NCBI GenBank assembly: GCA_007571365.1 | Contig: RKRN01000084.1 | Location: 1 to 40,110 of the forward strand | DNA: 40,110 bases | Source: Candidatus Latescibacterota bacterium | Lineage (GTDB): Bacteria > Latescibacterota > UBA2968 > UBA8231 | Direction of reading: 5' to 3' | Shown: in pieces, positions 8,191-16,273 of the stretch | Position numbering within the stretch: the stretch's first letter is position 1 | How the letters are laid out: the number at the start of each line of letters is the position of its first letter | Translations under genes and position numbers: made by a program | The notes under the pieces: model-generated | What the model was told of the DNA's origin: nothing | Databases searched by the model: none | The model's input: the letters and a program-made list of their open reading frames with translations, nothing else

Positions 8191-9975
8191 ATGCCTGCGG
8201 TCCATACACTTAAATGCTGGTTGCTGATCGTCTTGGCGGGTGTCCTGTGCTACCTCAATGCCTTGGGCAACGGCTTTGTCTTTGATGACGCGGCCTATCT
8301 GAGTAGCTCACTAGTCCGCCAGTTTCGCCCGCTAGCCGTCTTCCTGCAAAGCAGTATTCACCCCGATCTCTACCGGCCCTTAACCCTGCTCTCGCTGGCT
8401 TGGGACTTCTACTGCTATGGCGACCAGCCGCTAGGCTACCACCTGAACAGCCTCCTCTTCCACCTCCTCAACGCCCTATGGGTCTTTCAGCTAAGTTACC
8501 ACATCCTCGCCCGGCAATCCGCCGCGCTGTTGGCCGCCCTGTTTTACGCCCTCCATCCGCTGCAAACCGAGGTGGTTGCTTGGATCTCTTCGCGCGGCGA
8601 TCTGCTTATGAGCTTTTTCTTTTTAGCTGGTCTGCTTTGCCATATACGCGCCCGGACGTATCGCGGGCGGGTACTGGCGTGGTTTCTGTATGGTTGCAGC
8701 ATTTTGTCCAAAGAGAGCGGCTTTGTCCTGCCGGCCGTCGCCTATTGCTACGACGCGCTGTGCGCCGCGCCCGCCCGCTCAGCACGACACTTGTTTACCT
8801 TCACCCGCGCATGGCTCGGGCACCATTGGGGATATGCCCTAGTGCTAGCCTTGGCCCTGGCCTTGCGTTGGAATGCGACCGAGGCGACGGCACTCGTCTC
8901 GGCCAACTTTCTCGCCGACGCCGATGCGGTTTCGCGGCTTTTGACCCTGCCGGCGATCCTATTCCGCTACGTACTGCTGATCGTCTTTCCGCTCCACCTC
9001 TCAGCCGATTACTCCTACGCCTCCATCCCTTTGGTGCAGACGCCGCTCGACCTCTACTTCATCGCCGGCCTCCTTGCCGCTGGGGCACTCCTCTATCTGC
9101 CCTATCGTGCCTCCTCGCCGCCTTTGGTCTTCGCCGCGGCCTTTGGCTGGCTCGCCTTCCTGCCCGCTGCCAATTTTTTGGTTTTGGCCCCCAGCGGTAT
9201 GGCCGAGCGCTACCTGCATCCGGTCCTGCCGGCGCTGGCACTCCTCGTAGGAATAGGCGCAAAGACTTGGGCTTTGGAACAGATGGCCCGGTGCTATCGC
9301 ATCGCTGGCTTTGCCCTAGTCGCGGTCGTTCTTTTGCTAATGGCCGTCCGCACCATGGACCGCAACCGCGACTGGGCCAGCGATTACGCGCTGTTTTCCG
9401 CGGTCGTCGCCCACTATCCCCAAAACGCTAGGGCCCGCGAAAATCTGGCCCACGCGCATTATCAGCAGGGCGATGTCCAAGGCGCGGTTGAGCACTACAA
9501 ACAGGCCATTGCCATCAACCCGCACCGGCTCCCTCTCTACTACAACTTAGGGCTGCTCTACAATGCGGAAGGCCAATACCACGCGGCCATCCGGGCCTTC
9601 AGATCTGCCCTAGAACTCAATCCCGATCACGCGGGCGCGCATTACAACACTGGCCTCGCCCACCAGAAAATGGGCCGCCATGCCGCCGCGATTTTCCACT
9701 ACGAAAAAACGCGGCAGCAATCGCCCGACCACGCCCGCGCCGCCTTTAATCTCGGCCGGGCCTATCAGCACCTCGGCCAGTCTGCTAAGGCCATGAAGGC
9801 CTACCAGACCGCACGCACTTTGGACCCAGACAACCCAAGCACCTATTATCTCTTGGGCGAACTCTACCGCAAGACAGGTGATTCGCACAACATGGCCGCG
9901 GCTTGGCAGACTTTGCTGCGCTTGGCCCCCCAGCATCCCGAGGCCGCACGACTCCGCTCACTGCTCCAGCCGTAG
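8191..9975 (+). CDS. TMTC-like GT-C membrane glycosyltransferase with C-terminal TPR repeats
   Basis: 594 residues. The start at 8191 is preferred because a promoter lies between the upstream ATG (8119) and this one, and because a membrane segment follows at once (CWLLIVLAGVLCYLNALG). The acidic pair FVFDDAAY in the first extracytoplasmic loop, then LYRPLTLLSLAWDF and YHLNSLLFHLLNALW, are typical of the TMTC/DUF1736 branch of GT-C enzymes, which use lipid-linked sugars. About ten hydrophobic segments follow up to residue 390. Residues about 406-590 hold five TPRs (for example YYNLGLLYNAEGQYHAAIRAF and AAFNLGRAYQHLGQSAKAM). In eukaryotes TMTC proteins are O-mannosyltransferases; the bacterial substrate is unknown. 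No clear ribosome-binding site is seen. Confidence 0.82.
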   Translation: MPAVHTLKCWLLIVLAGVLCYLNALGNGFVFDDAAYLSSSLVRQFRPLAVFLQSSIHPDLYRPLTLLSLAWDFYCYGDQPLGYHLNSLLFHLLNALWVFQLSYHILARQSAALLAALFYALHPLQTEVVAWISSRGDLLMSFFFLAGLLCHIRARTYRGRVLAWFLYGCSILSKESGFVLPAVAYCYDALCAAPARSARHLFTFTRAWLGHHWGYALVLALALALRWNATEATALVSANFLADADAVSRLLTLPAILFRYVLLIVFPLHLSADYSYASIPLVQTPLDLYFIAGLLAAGALLYLPYRASSPPLVFAAAFGWLAFLPAANFLVLAPSGMAERYLHPVLPALALLVGIGAKTWALEQMARCYRIAGFALVAVVLLLMAVRTMDRNRDWASDYALFSAVVAHYPQNARARENLAHAHYQQGDVQGAVEHYKQAIAINPHRLPLYYNLGLLYNAEGQYHAAIRAFRSALELNPDHAGAHYNTGLAHQKMGRHAAAIFHYEKTRQQSPDHARAAFNLGRAYQHLGQSAKAMKAYQTARTLDPDNPSTYYLLGELYRKTGDSHNMAAAWQTLLRLAPQHPEAARLRSLLQP

Positions 9976-9992
9976 CACCGCGCATTTTATAG

Positions 9993-10021
9993 TTGAACTG
10001 TATATATACATTTTGTACACT
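9993..10021 (+). promoter_or_regulatory. Putative sigma-70 promoter upstream of the CBM9-like gene
   Basis: TTGAAC (9993-9998), 17-bp spacer, TACACT (10016-10021) in an AT-rich gap of 127 bp. This leaves a leader of about 75 nt before the strong ribosome-binding site. The nearby TATATATA run (10000-10007) falls inside the spacer and has no suitable -35 partner. Confidence 0.42.
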
Positions 10022-10089
10022 ACATGCTTAGCAAGCGGTTCGTTAAACCTCTGGTTCGCCTAGATTCGTCATTTTTCGCGCTCACCTAT

Positions 10090-10097
10090 AAGGAGGT
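10090..10097 (+). promoter_or_regulatory. Full-consensus Shine-Dalgarno site
   Basis: AAGGAGGT, 5 nt before the ATG at 10103. It is the strongest ribosome-binding site in the window and suggests that the downstream exported protein is made at high level. Confidence 0.8.
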
Positions 10098-10102
10098 GCA
10101 AC

Positions 10103-11005
10103 ATGCGCAATGTATTGACTTTCTTCATCGCTCTGTTAGTAGTGGGACTGGCTACGCCAACCTATAGCCACTTCCCGCCGGGTGAGTTTCTCTTTGCCGT
10201 GCAGTTTCCCGACGAGAATTTGCCCAATGTCGATGGCGACATCTCGGAGTGGAGCGTCATTCCGCAGGTGCCGTACGAAGTGGGCAACGACATGTATTCA
10301 GATTCAGTTTACGGCAAGCTGCGCGGCGAGATCGACGTCAGCGATCTGAGCGTCCGCCAGATCGTCGGCTGGAACGACAACAACAACCGCCTCTACCTGA
10401 TGGCCGAGGTTTTCGACAATATCCACAACACGGACCGCGAGGATCCGGCCCAGTTCTGGACCGACGACGCTTGGGAAATCTACATTGCCCCGACGCACCC
10501 CGAAGCCGACGGCGGCGGAGCCTATGCCCCGGGCAGTGAGGGCGGCATCGTCAAGCAGTCCTTCAACTTCGGCGTTCCGCCCATCGGCGGTAGCTGGGGC
10601 CAGTTTTTGCCCGATTTTGAGTGGCGCACCGATCCGTTCAACGGCGACAACTGGGCCATGGAGTACTCCTTTGAAGGAGAGGAGTTCGGCGAGAGCACGT
10701 ACTTCTACGAGATGTGGATTCAACCCTACGACTTCATTCCCGACGATGGTAACCGCGAAGCGGCCGAATTGACCGACCTCTCCGATGGCGACATCATCGC
10801 CATGAGTTGGACCTTCGGCGACTTCGACGAGCCGGGCACCACCTATCAGGGCTTTTGGCAGACTTCGCCCAACAGCTGCTGCCGCGCCGACAACGACATG
10901 GTTATGAGCGAGTTAGACGACTCCATTGACTGGGGTGCTGCGCCGACCCCCAGTGCCGTTGAGTCCGACACTTGGGGCCGCATCAAGGCCCAGTTCCAGC
11001 AGTAA
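10103..11005 (+). CDS. Secreted CBM9-like (sugar-binding/DOMON-type) protein
   Basis: 300 residues with a clear signal peptide (VLTFFIALLVVGLATPTYS, cleavage after TYS likely). The mature part begins with a CBM9-like pattern: NVDGDISEWS, then NNRLYLMAEVFDNIHN, then WTDDAWEIYIAP. In CBM9 and related domains this is the 'xDGxxxEW ... LYvavev.D ... DDxxEiy' series on a beta-sandwich that often binds carbohydrate ends. The gene is flanked by its own promoter, a full-consensus ribosome-binding site and a strong terminator, so it is probably monocistronic and well expressed. The protein is acidic, which fits an extracellular product. The ligand is not deducible; no catalytic domain is seen. Confidence 0.75.
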   Translation: MRNVLTFFIALLVVGLATPTYSHFPPGEFLFAVQFPDENLPNVDGDISEWSVIPQVPYEVGNDMYSDSVYGKLRGEIDVSDLSVRQIVGWNDNNNRLYLMAEVFDNIHNTDREDPAQFWTDDAWEIYIAPTHPEADGGGAYAPGSEGGIVKQSFNFGVPPIGGSWGQFLPDFEWRTDPFNGDNWAMEYSFEGEEFGESTYFYEMWIQPYDFIPDDGNREAAELTDLSDGDIIAMSWTFGDFDEPGTTYQGFWQTSPNSCCRADNDMVMSELDDSIDWGAAPTPSAVESDTWGRIKAQFQQ

Positions 11006-11033
11006 GACTCGTCCGCAGCATCGTTTTTTTAAG

Positions 11034-11064
11034 GGCGGTGGGCTACCCAGCCCATCGCCTTTTT
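11034..11064 (+). terminator. Rho-independent terminator after the CBM9-like gene
   Basis: 11-bp stem (11034-11044 with 11049-11059, one G-T pair), 4-nt loop ACCC, then TTTTT (11060-11064), 28 bp after the stop codon. A textbook intrinsic terminator. Confidence 0.88.
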
Positions 11065-11071
11065 ATTATCA

Positions 11072-11253
11072 ACTGACGTTCCGCCGCGTTTGTTCTGCCT
11101 GCGTAAGCAGGCATATAGAGCCGCCGGTTGGCCGCTCGTGCGGGTAGGCTGGATTCCCGCCCCGCGTCTGAGCACGGGGTGACGTTCTTGTGCGGGAATG
11201 ACGCCGGGGGCCAGCAAGAGGGCGACGATAACCAGCCACTGCGTAACATCAGT
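11072..11253. mobile_element. MITE-like element, copy 1 (182 bp)
   Basis: Termini are ACTGACGTTCCGC (left) and GCGTAACATCAGT (right), inverted copies with two mismatches. They are flanked by a direct repeat TATCA (11067-11071 and 11254-11258), the expected footprint of a transposition event. The interior has GC-rich dyads (for example GATTCCCGC facing GCGGGAATG) and no credible gene. The first 31 bp align with copy 2 at 19302 (the 13-bp terminus is identical, the next 17 bp about 12/17). It sits between the terminator of the CBM9-like gene and the ATG at 11303. Confidence 0.78.
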
Positions 11254-11302
11254 TATCAAGCATTTCTCCAATAAGCACCACCCTACACGAGGGAATCCGG
11301 CT

Positions 11303-14017
11303 ATGAAAATCTGTGTTGTCTTACTGGTGCTGGGCCTCCTAATCGGCATCGCAGATCAGGCCTGCGCCCAAACCTACGGTAGCCGCTTGGGCGTCCAGAG
11401 GGGGGGGCGCACCACCTTTGAGCCCCAGGGAGCAGGCGTCCTCTTTGACGCTTTGGACCCGGCCGTGCGTCGTTGGTACATCCCGCAGGAGCTCTACAAC
11501 GAGTACCGCTGGCAGCAGTGGGAGTACTCCAACTACGCCCGCCAGCACTACCAGCGCTACGTTGGTACCGCTCTCGAAGGCGACTATTTCTACGACTTCT
11601 TCGGCAACTTCGTCGGGCGGGGCTGGCTCATCTACAACAACGATCAGCGCCAACCCCTCCAGAAAGGCAACCAACTCTTCAAGGACGATCGCTTCCGCAG
11701 TTGGTTTAGCAACGTAGTGATCGCCTCCGACTCCAAGGGTCAGTACCACTATGCCCTGACCATTGCCAACGGCCTGCGCACCACCCTGACGCCGATGACC
11801 TTCTCCAAACCGGATTTCGACGGCGTCCAATTCGACATCGCCACCGATAAGTACATGCTGACCGCCCTCTATTCGCGGCTGAGTGAGTCGGGCGGATCCT
11901 CGACTTTTGCCGAGGGCATCAATCGCACCAACAACACGTCCTTGATGGGAGGGCGCACCACAGTTCAGATCGGCGACTTCACCACCTTGGGCTTCACCTT
12001 CGTCAACGCCCACCAGTCCAACACCCTCACTGAAGGCTTTGGCGGCAACCCTTTCAGCGGGGAACTGACGGTTGACCAGAAGGCCGAGGCAATTGCTTGG
12101 ATCGAAGTCTTGCTCAGCGACGACTCTCCGGCCGATAACGAGGGCGGGGCCGCCTTCTTTCCCGCCGGGTCCGACATCGTCATTACGTACCTCGACGGGA
12201 CCCAAGTGCGTGGCAAGGAAATAGGTTTCGAGCCGATCATCGAAGGCGGCTTCCCGCAAGAGGGCTTCATTTCCGCCGACGGCAACGAGCAGATCCGCTT
12301 GCGCTACGACTTTAACCGCAGCGACTACCTGCTCACAGCACCCCAAGACAAGACCCAGATTCGCAAGGTCCAATTCGACTTGGTTTTGGGCAATGACTAC
12401 AAGGTGCAAGTCACCTCCAACCGCCAAACTGGCCGCAACGACGACCCCGTCTTCCTGCTGATGGCCCGCGCCGCAGGCAACGTCAAAGACAACACCAACC
12501 TCAAAGTGGTCTCCTTTGAATACGGCCTACCAACCGCCACCTCGATTTTTGGTTTCACCGCCGAATTCAACGACGTCAAAGGGTTCAATTTCTACGGCGA
12601 ATTCGACAACAGTCGGGTTTACCGCAAATACCCCTATCCGAGCAATGACCAAGGCAACACCGATCACAACACCTCGTCGGGCACATCCAACAAGCCCTCA
12701 GCTACTGCTTGGATGGCCAATCTGTCGAAGGTTGCCTATCCCTTTTTCCTGTTTGGCGAGTTCTTCCACATGGATCCAGACTACGCCACCACCGTGTACG
12801 TCGCCGAACAGGACGGGTTTATCGACTACTCCTCGGGCTATTTTGAAAACGGCGCCCCAGGCAATATCGAGCGCTTCTTGGTTGACTTCGTCGAGGACAA
12901 TGACGACCAAGATCGGGTCCCCGATTGGGGCCGTAACGACGCGCTAGTCACCGATCCAGCGGTCTTTCCCGGCTGGGACGAGAACAACGACTTCATCCCC
13001 GACTACAACCAGAACGACAACGGCCGGGTAATCAACCTAATCCCCGACTACGAAGAGCCGTTCCTACGGCAGCACGTCGAACGACCAGAGTTCCTCTACG
13101 GCATTGACGCCAACAACAACACTTGGATCGACCGGTTTGAAAACGACAACCGCCCCGACTTCCCCTACCAGCGCGATCATCGCGGCTTCAACATCTATGT
13201 CGGTGCTCACCTCGCGCCGCAGTTGCGCCTCACTGTGGGGCATCTGCGCGACGAGCTTATCACTTCTGACCAGCGCAACTACACCTCCTATGCCATGTTG
13301 ACTCTGGATATCGACCACGCCCGCTGGGGTCGTCTGCGGATCATGGAAATGACCAAGAGCATCAAGGACGATATTGCCGACGACCTCCTCCAATGGAACA
13401 ATCGCAATACCTTGCGCGACGATCGCAACGTCGAAGTTATTGATCCGATGCTTGGGCGCGACACTTGGTACAACGGCTTCTTCATCGGCCATACCTATTC
13501 GCCCATCACGGACCTAACCATCAAGAACTTGCTCAAATACGACCTCTGGCATCAGCGTCTCGATAGCTCGGCCCGCACTTCCTTTGGCCTCGATCCCAAC
13601 GAGTTCTTCTTCGGCTTCGTCAACAAAGCCGAGTATCTCCGCACGATCGGCACCCTGCGGCTTATGCCGCGCTGGAAGAGCGAATTTCGGCGTCAGACCT
13701 ACGACTTATTTTTGCGCTTAGAACGCAAAGAAGTGACCGAGATTTTCGGCCTCATTGCCGAGGTGCCCTTCCTCCGTAGCACCACTTTTGCTGGTGGCGT
13801 CGAATACGTGCTCTTCCGGGACTTGGACGACGACATCAATAACTTCCAGTCTTTTATCTCAGCTACCCAGATTTCCAACGTGGCCGAGTACCAAGGCTAC
13901 GTGCTGACAACCCAAGTTGGCATGAAACTCGATGTGCGCGACTTCCAAGACCCCGGGCTGAAGACTCGGACCATCACCGAAGGCTTTATCACGGTTTACG
14001 CCGGTCTGGGCATTTGA
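11303..14017 (+). CDS. Exported protein with Asp/Asn-rich calcium-loop region, probably outer-membrane associated
   Basis: 904 residues from the ATG at 11303, preceded by GAGGGAAT and followed by a signal peptide (MKICVVLLVLGLLIGIADQACAQ). The open frame continues upstream into the MITE-like element, but that extension has no ribosome-binding site and would bury the signal peptide. I do not recognise the family. Residues about 525-630 are rich in Asp/Asn with repeated DxDxDxxxD-like loops (DNDDQDRVPDW, DENNDFIPDY, DANNNTWIDRF), resembling thrombospondin type 3 or dockerin calcium loops. The last third alternates polar and hydrophobic residues with many aromatics (RLTVGHLRDELI, TIGTLRLMPRWKSEF) and ends in YAGLGI, suggesting a beta-barrel or beta-rich surface protein. 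The next gene starts 9 bp after its stop, so the two are likely co-transcribed. Confidence 0.75.
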   Translation: MKICVVLLVLGLLIGIADQACAQTYGSRLGVQRGGRTTFEPQGAGVLFDALDPAVRRWYIPQELYNEYRWQQWEYSNYARQHYQRYVGTALEGDYFYDFFGNFVGRGWLIYNNDQRQPLQKGNQLFKDDRFRSWFSNVVIASDSKGQYHYALTIANGLRTTLTPMTFSKPDFDGVQFDIATDKYMLTALYSRLSESGGSSTFAEGINRTNNTSLMGGRTTVQIGDFTTLGFTFVNAHQSNTLTEGFGGNPFSGELTVDQKAEAIAWIEVLLSDDSPADNEGGAAFFPAGSDIVITYLDGTQVRGKEIGFEPIIEGGFPQEGFISADGNEQIRLRYDFNRSDYLLTAPQDKTQIRKVQFDLVLGNDYKVQVTSNRQTGRNDDPVFLLMARAAGNVKDNTNLKVVSFEYGLPTATSIFGFTAEFNDVKGFNFYGEFDNSRVYRKYPYPSNDQGNTDHNTSSGTSNKPSATAWMANLSKVAYPFFLFGEFFHMDPDYATTVYVAEQDGFIDYSSGYFENGAPGNIERFLVDFVEDNDDQDRVPDWGRNDALVTDPAVFPGWDENNDFIPDYNQNDNGRVINLIPDYEEPFLRQHVERPEFLYGIDANNNTWIDRFENDNRPDFPYQRDHRGFNIYVGAHLAPQLRLTVGHLRDELITSDQRNYTSYAMLTLDIDHARWGRLRIMEMTKSIKDDIADDLLQWNNRNTLRDDRNVEVIDPMLGRDTWYNGFFIGHTYSPITDLTIKNLLKYDLWHQRLDSSARTSFGLDPNEFFFGFVNKAEYLRTIGTLRLMPRWKSEFRRQTYDLFLRLERKEVTEIFGLIAEVPFLRSTTFAGGVEYVLFRDLDDDINNFQSFISATQISNVAEYQGYVLTTQVGMKLDVRDFQDPGLKTRTITEGFITVYAGLGI

Positions 14018-14026
14018 TTGAGTGCG

Positions 14027-16270
14027 ATGGGGCGATCGGGCTGGCTGGTCGGAGGGGGGCTCTGGCTCGCGGCGTTGGGGGTGCGCCTCCTCTATGTACA
14101 ACAAAGCCAGACAAGCCCCTTTTTTGACTATCCGCTAGTCGATGCAAAAACCTACGCGGACGCGGCTGAACGCATGGCGGTACAGGGGCACTGGGATGGT
14201 GGAGACGCCCCCTTTTGGCAACCGCCGCTCTATCCTTATTTCCTAGGGGTGCTCTACGCGCTCTTCACCCCTGGCTACTATTTACCCCGTCTCGTCCAAG
14301 CTGCCATCAGTGCCTTCAACTGCGTCCTGATTTACCAGATCGGCCGGCGCCTCTTTTCTTTTCGCTTAGGGTTTGCCGCCGCCGTTGCGGCCGCCCTCTA
14401 CGGCCCTTTGATCTTCTTCGCGGGTGAATTCCTGCCGCCGACCCTAGCTCTTTTCTTCAATCTACTGCTTTTGCTGACCCTGCCGTGGGCCATGGCTGGT
14501 CGTCCGCGCCGGCTCCTAGTCCCCGGCTGCTGTCTGGGCTTGGCCGCCCTTACTGTGGCCAACATCCTGCTCTTTCTACCTGTGGCCTTGCTCTGGGTGA
14601 TCGTCGTTGGTCGGGCGTTGCCATGGCCACGGCGCTTGCTAAACGCTCTACCCCTATTGCTGGGAGCCTCGCTGGTCATCACGCCCGTCGCCCTGCGCAA
14701 CTACCTGATCGGCGACGATTGGGTGCTGATTTCCTCCAACGGGGGGATCAATTTCTACCTAGGCAACAATGCCAACTACGAGGAGACGACTCGCATCCCG
14801 CCCGGTCCAGCGTGGCGCACTTTGGTCAGCCAACCCCGAACCGAAGCCGGGCTTACTCGGGCCTCGGACCAATCGGCCTATTTCTTTGCCCGCGCCTACG
14901 ACTTTATCAGCGCAGAGCCAAGTGCTTGGCTGCTGCTGCTGCTCCGCAAGACCTATCTCTTCTGGCACGGCCAAGAGCTAGGTCGCAACCAAGACCTTTA
15001 CTACGCTCGCAACTTCTCCCCCTTGTTATCACTGCTATTGTGGAAGGCGACCATTGCCTTTCCCTTTGGAGTTGTGGCACCACTGGCCTTGCTGGGTATG
15101 GGGCTGGTGTGCTGCAATCGGGGGCAACGCCGGGCGGAAATAGACCTGCTACTCCTCTACATCATCGTCTATGCCCTATCCGTCATCCTATTCTTTCCAA
15201 CCGCACGCTACCGCTTGCCGGTCGTACCGCCTCTGCTACTTTTTGCCGCCTATGCCGTCAGTGTGCTCTACCGCTTCGGCTGCCTACGCGCCAAGGTGAA
15301 ACTGGCTGTAGCCAGTTTCACCTTGGTAGTCCTTTTGGTGGCCGGCAACTTCCGCGTCAGCTCGATGAACATGGCCGGCGATGCCGAAACCTTGCATCGA
15401 CTAGGCTTCGTCTATCAGCAAAAGGGCCTGCTGGCCAACGCTATCGCCGCCTATGAACAGGCTCTCGCCCTCGACCCGGAGATCCGCGAGGCCCGCTTCA
15501 ATATCGGGGCCTTATACGCACGGCGAGGCCGCTACGACCGGGCCATCGCCGCCTACCAAAATTTCGTCGTCCGCTATCCGAGCCATCCCGAGGCCCGCTA
15601 TGCCTTGGGCAACGCCCTCCTGCACGCTGGTCGCTACGCGGAAGCAATCGTTCAATACCAAAAAATGCTCGACGAGGCTGCGGCCGTAGAGCAAAAAGCG
15701 GTACAGGAACGGCTGGCCTACGCCCATATCCAACTCGACCAATTCGACGAGGCTGCTGCCCTCTATCGAGCCCTCGTCGGCCAAGCTCCCGACTCGTTGC
15801 GCTTCCGCTACCAGTTGGGTCAGTTGGCAGAAGCCTTGGATCGGCCGGGCCTAGCCCGACGCGAATACGCAGCGGTCCTGCAACGCGACTCCACCCATGC
15901 CGAAGCCGGTCTCCGCCTAGCCCGTCTGCTCTTGGCGGCCGATGAGTTCACCGCGGCCGAGGTCCAACTCAAACGCTTGATCGTTGCCCATCCTCATCTA
16001 GTGGCACCCCGCTGGCTTTTGGCCACTCACTACGCGACCCAACACGAGGGCACCAAGGCCCTAGCGCAGGCGCAAGCCATTCTCGAAATACAGCCCGAAC
16101 ACGTGCAGGCCAACCGAATGGTCGGTCATCTGCGGGTCATCCAAGGCGACACGTTGGCAGGAACAAAAAATCTAGATCGCTTCAAGAAGTACTACGTCGA
16201 AGAGCGCCAGCAAGCGATCCTCGAGGTTCTCAAGGACCAATGGCGTCAACAGTTCAAAGGAATGTTTTGA
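14027..16270 (+). CDS. PMT_2-type GT-C membrane glycosyltransferase with C-terminal TPR repeats
   Basis: 747 residues from the ATG at 14027; a TTG at 14018 directly after the upstream stop is an alternative. Residues 1-440 carry about ten hydrophobic segments. The first loop has the RgtA-D/PMT_2 signature: DAKTYADAAERM, then FWQPPLYPYFLGVLYALF, the Asp and Pro-rich pattern used by enzymes taking sugars from polyprenyl phosphate. A periplasmic part contains NGGINFYLGNNANYEE. From about residue 450 there are at least six TPRs (LHRLGFVYQQKGLLANAIAAY, ARFNIGALYARRGRYDRAIAAY, ARYALGNALLHAGRYAEAI). A 36-nt perfect palindrome falls in the codons of the last membrane segment before the TPRs. The stop lies 3 bp from the stop of the convergent gene. 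Confidence 0.84.
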   Translation: MGRSGWLVGGGLWLAALGVRLLYVQQSQTSPFFDYPLVDAKTYADAAERMAVQGHWDGGDAPFWQPPLYPYFLGVLYALFTPGYYLPRLVQAAISAFNCVLIYQIGRRLFSFRLGFAAAVAAALYGPLIFFAGEFLPPTLALFFNLLLLLTLPWAMAGRPRRLLVPGCCLGLAALTVANILLFLPVALLWVIVVGRALPWPRRLLNALPLLLGASLVITPVALRNYLIGDDWVLISSNGGINFYLGNNANYEETTRIPPGPAWRTLVSQPRTEAGLTRASDQSAYFFARAYDFISAEPSAWLLLLLRKTYLFWHGQELGRNQDLYYARNFSPLLSLLLWKATIAFPFGVVAPLALLGMGLVCCNRGQRRAEIDLLLLYIIVYALSVILFFPTARYRLPVVPPLLLFAAYAVSVLYRFGCLRAKVKLAVASFTLVVLLVAGNFRVSSMNMAGDAETLHRLGFVYQQKGLLANAIAAYEQALALDPEIREARFNIGALYARRGRYDRAIAAYQNFVVRYPSHPEARYALGNALLHAGRYAEAIVQYQKMLDEAAAVEQKAVQERLAYAHIQLDQFDEAAALYRALVGQAPDSLRFRYQLGQLAEALDRPGLARREYAAVLQRDSTHAEAGLRLARLLLAADEFTAAEVQLKRLIVAHPHLVAPRWLLATHYATQHEGTKALAQAQAILEIQPEHVQANRMVGHLRVIQGDTLAGTKNLDRFKKYYVEERQQAILEVLKDQWRQQFKGMF
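15291..15326. repeat. Perfect 36-nt palindrome inside a coding region
   Basis: Arms 15291-15307 and 15310-15326 are exact inverted complements (17 bp each, beginning CCAAGGTGAAAC) around a GT centre. The reading frame stays open through it (AKVKLAVASFTLV). It marks the junction between membrane and TPR parts of the glycosyltransferase. Confidence 0.9.
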
Positions 16271-16273
16271 CGA

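Noticed and set aside
8400..9431. A 343-codon plus-strand frame overlapping the TMTC-like gene
   Set aside because: Arg/Pro/Ala-rich product without domain features, in a different frame of a clear membrane-protein/TPR gene.
9998..10012. TATATATACA run as a -10 box
   Set aside because: No reasonable -35 hexamer lies about 17 bp before it; TTGAAC at 9993 pairs better with TACACT at 10016.
11198..11302. Longer start for the 904-residue protein within the MITE-like element
   Set aside because: It would put 35 unrelated residues before a good signal peptide and has no ribosome-binding site; the ATG at 11303 has both signals.
11339..12427. A 362-codon open frame on the minus strand
   Set aside because: It lies wholly antisense to the 904-residue exported protein, which has signal peptide, ribosome-binding site and sensible composition. 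The antisense product has no recognisable domain; long antisense frames are expected in GC-rich genes.
14485..15456. A 323-codon plus-strand frame inside the PMT_2-type gene
   Set aside because: Shadow frame with low-complexity Arg/Pro-rich product; the overlapping frame has membrane segments and TPRs.
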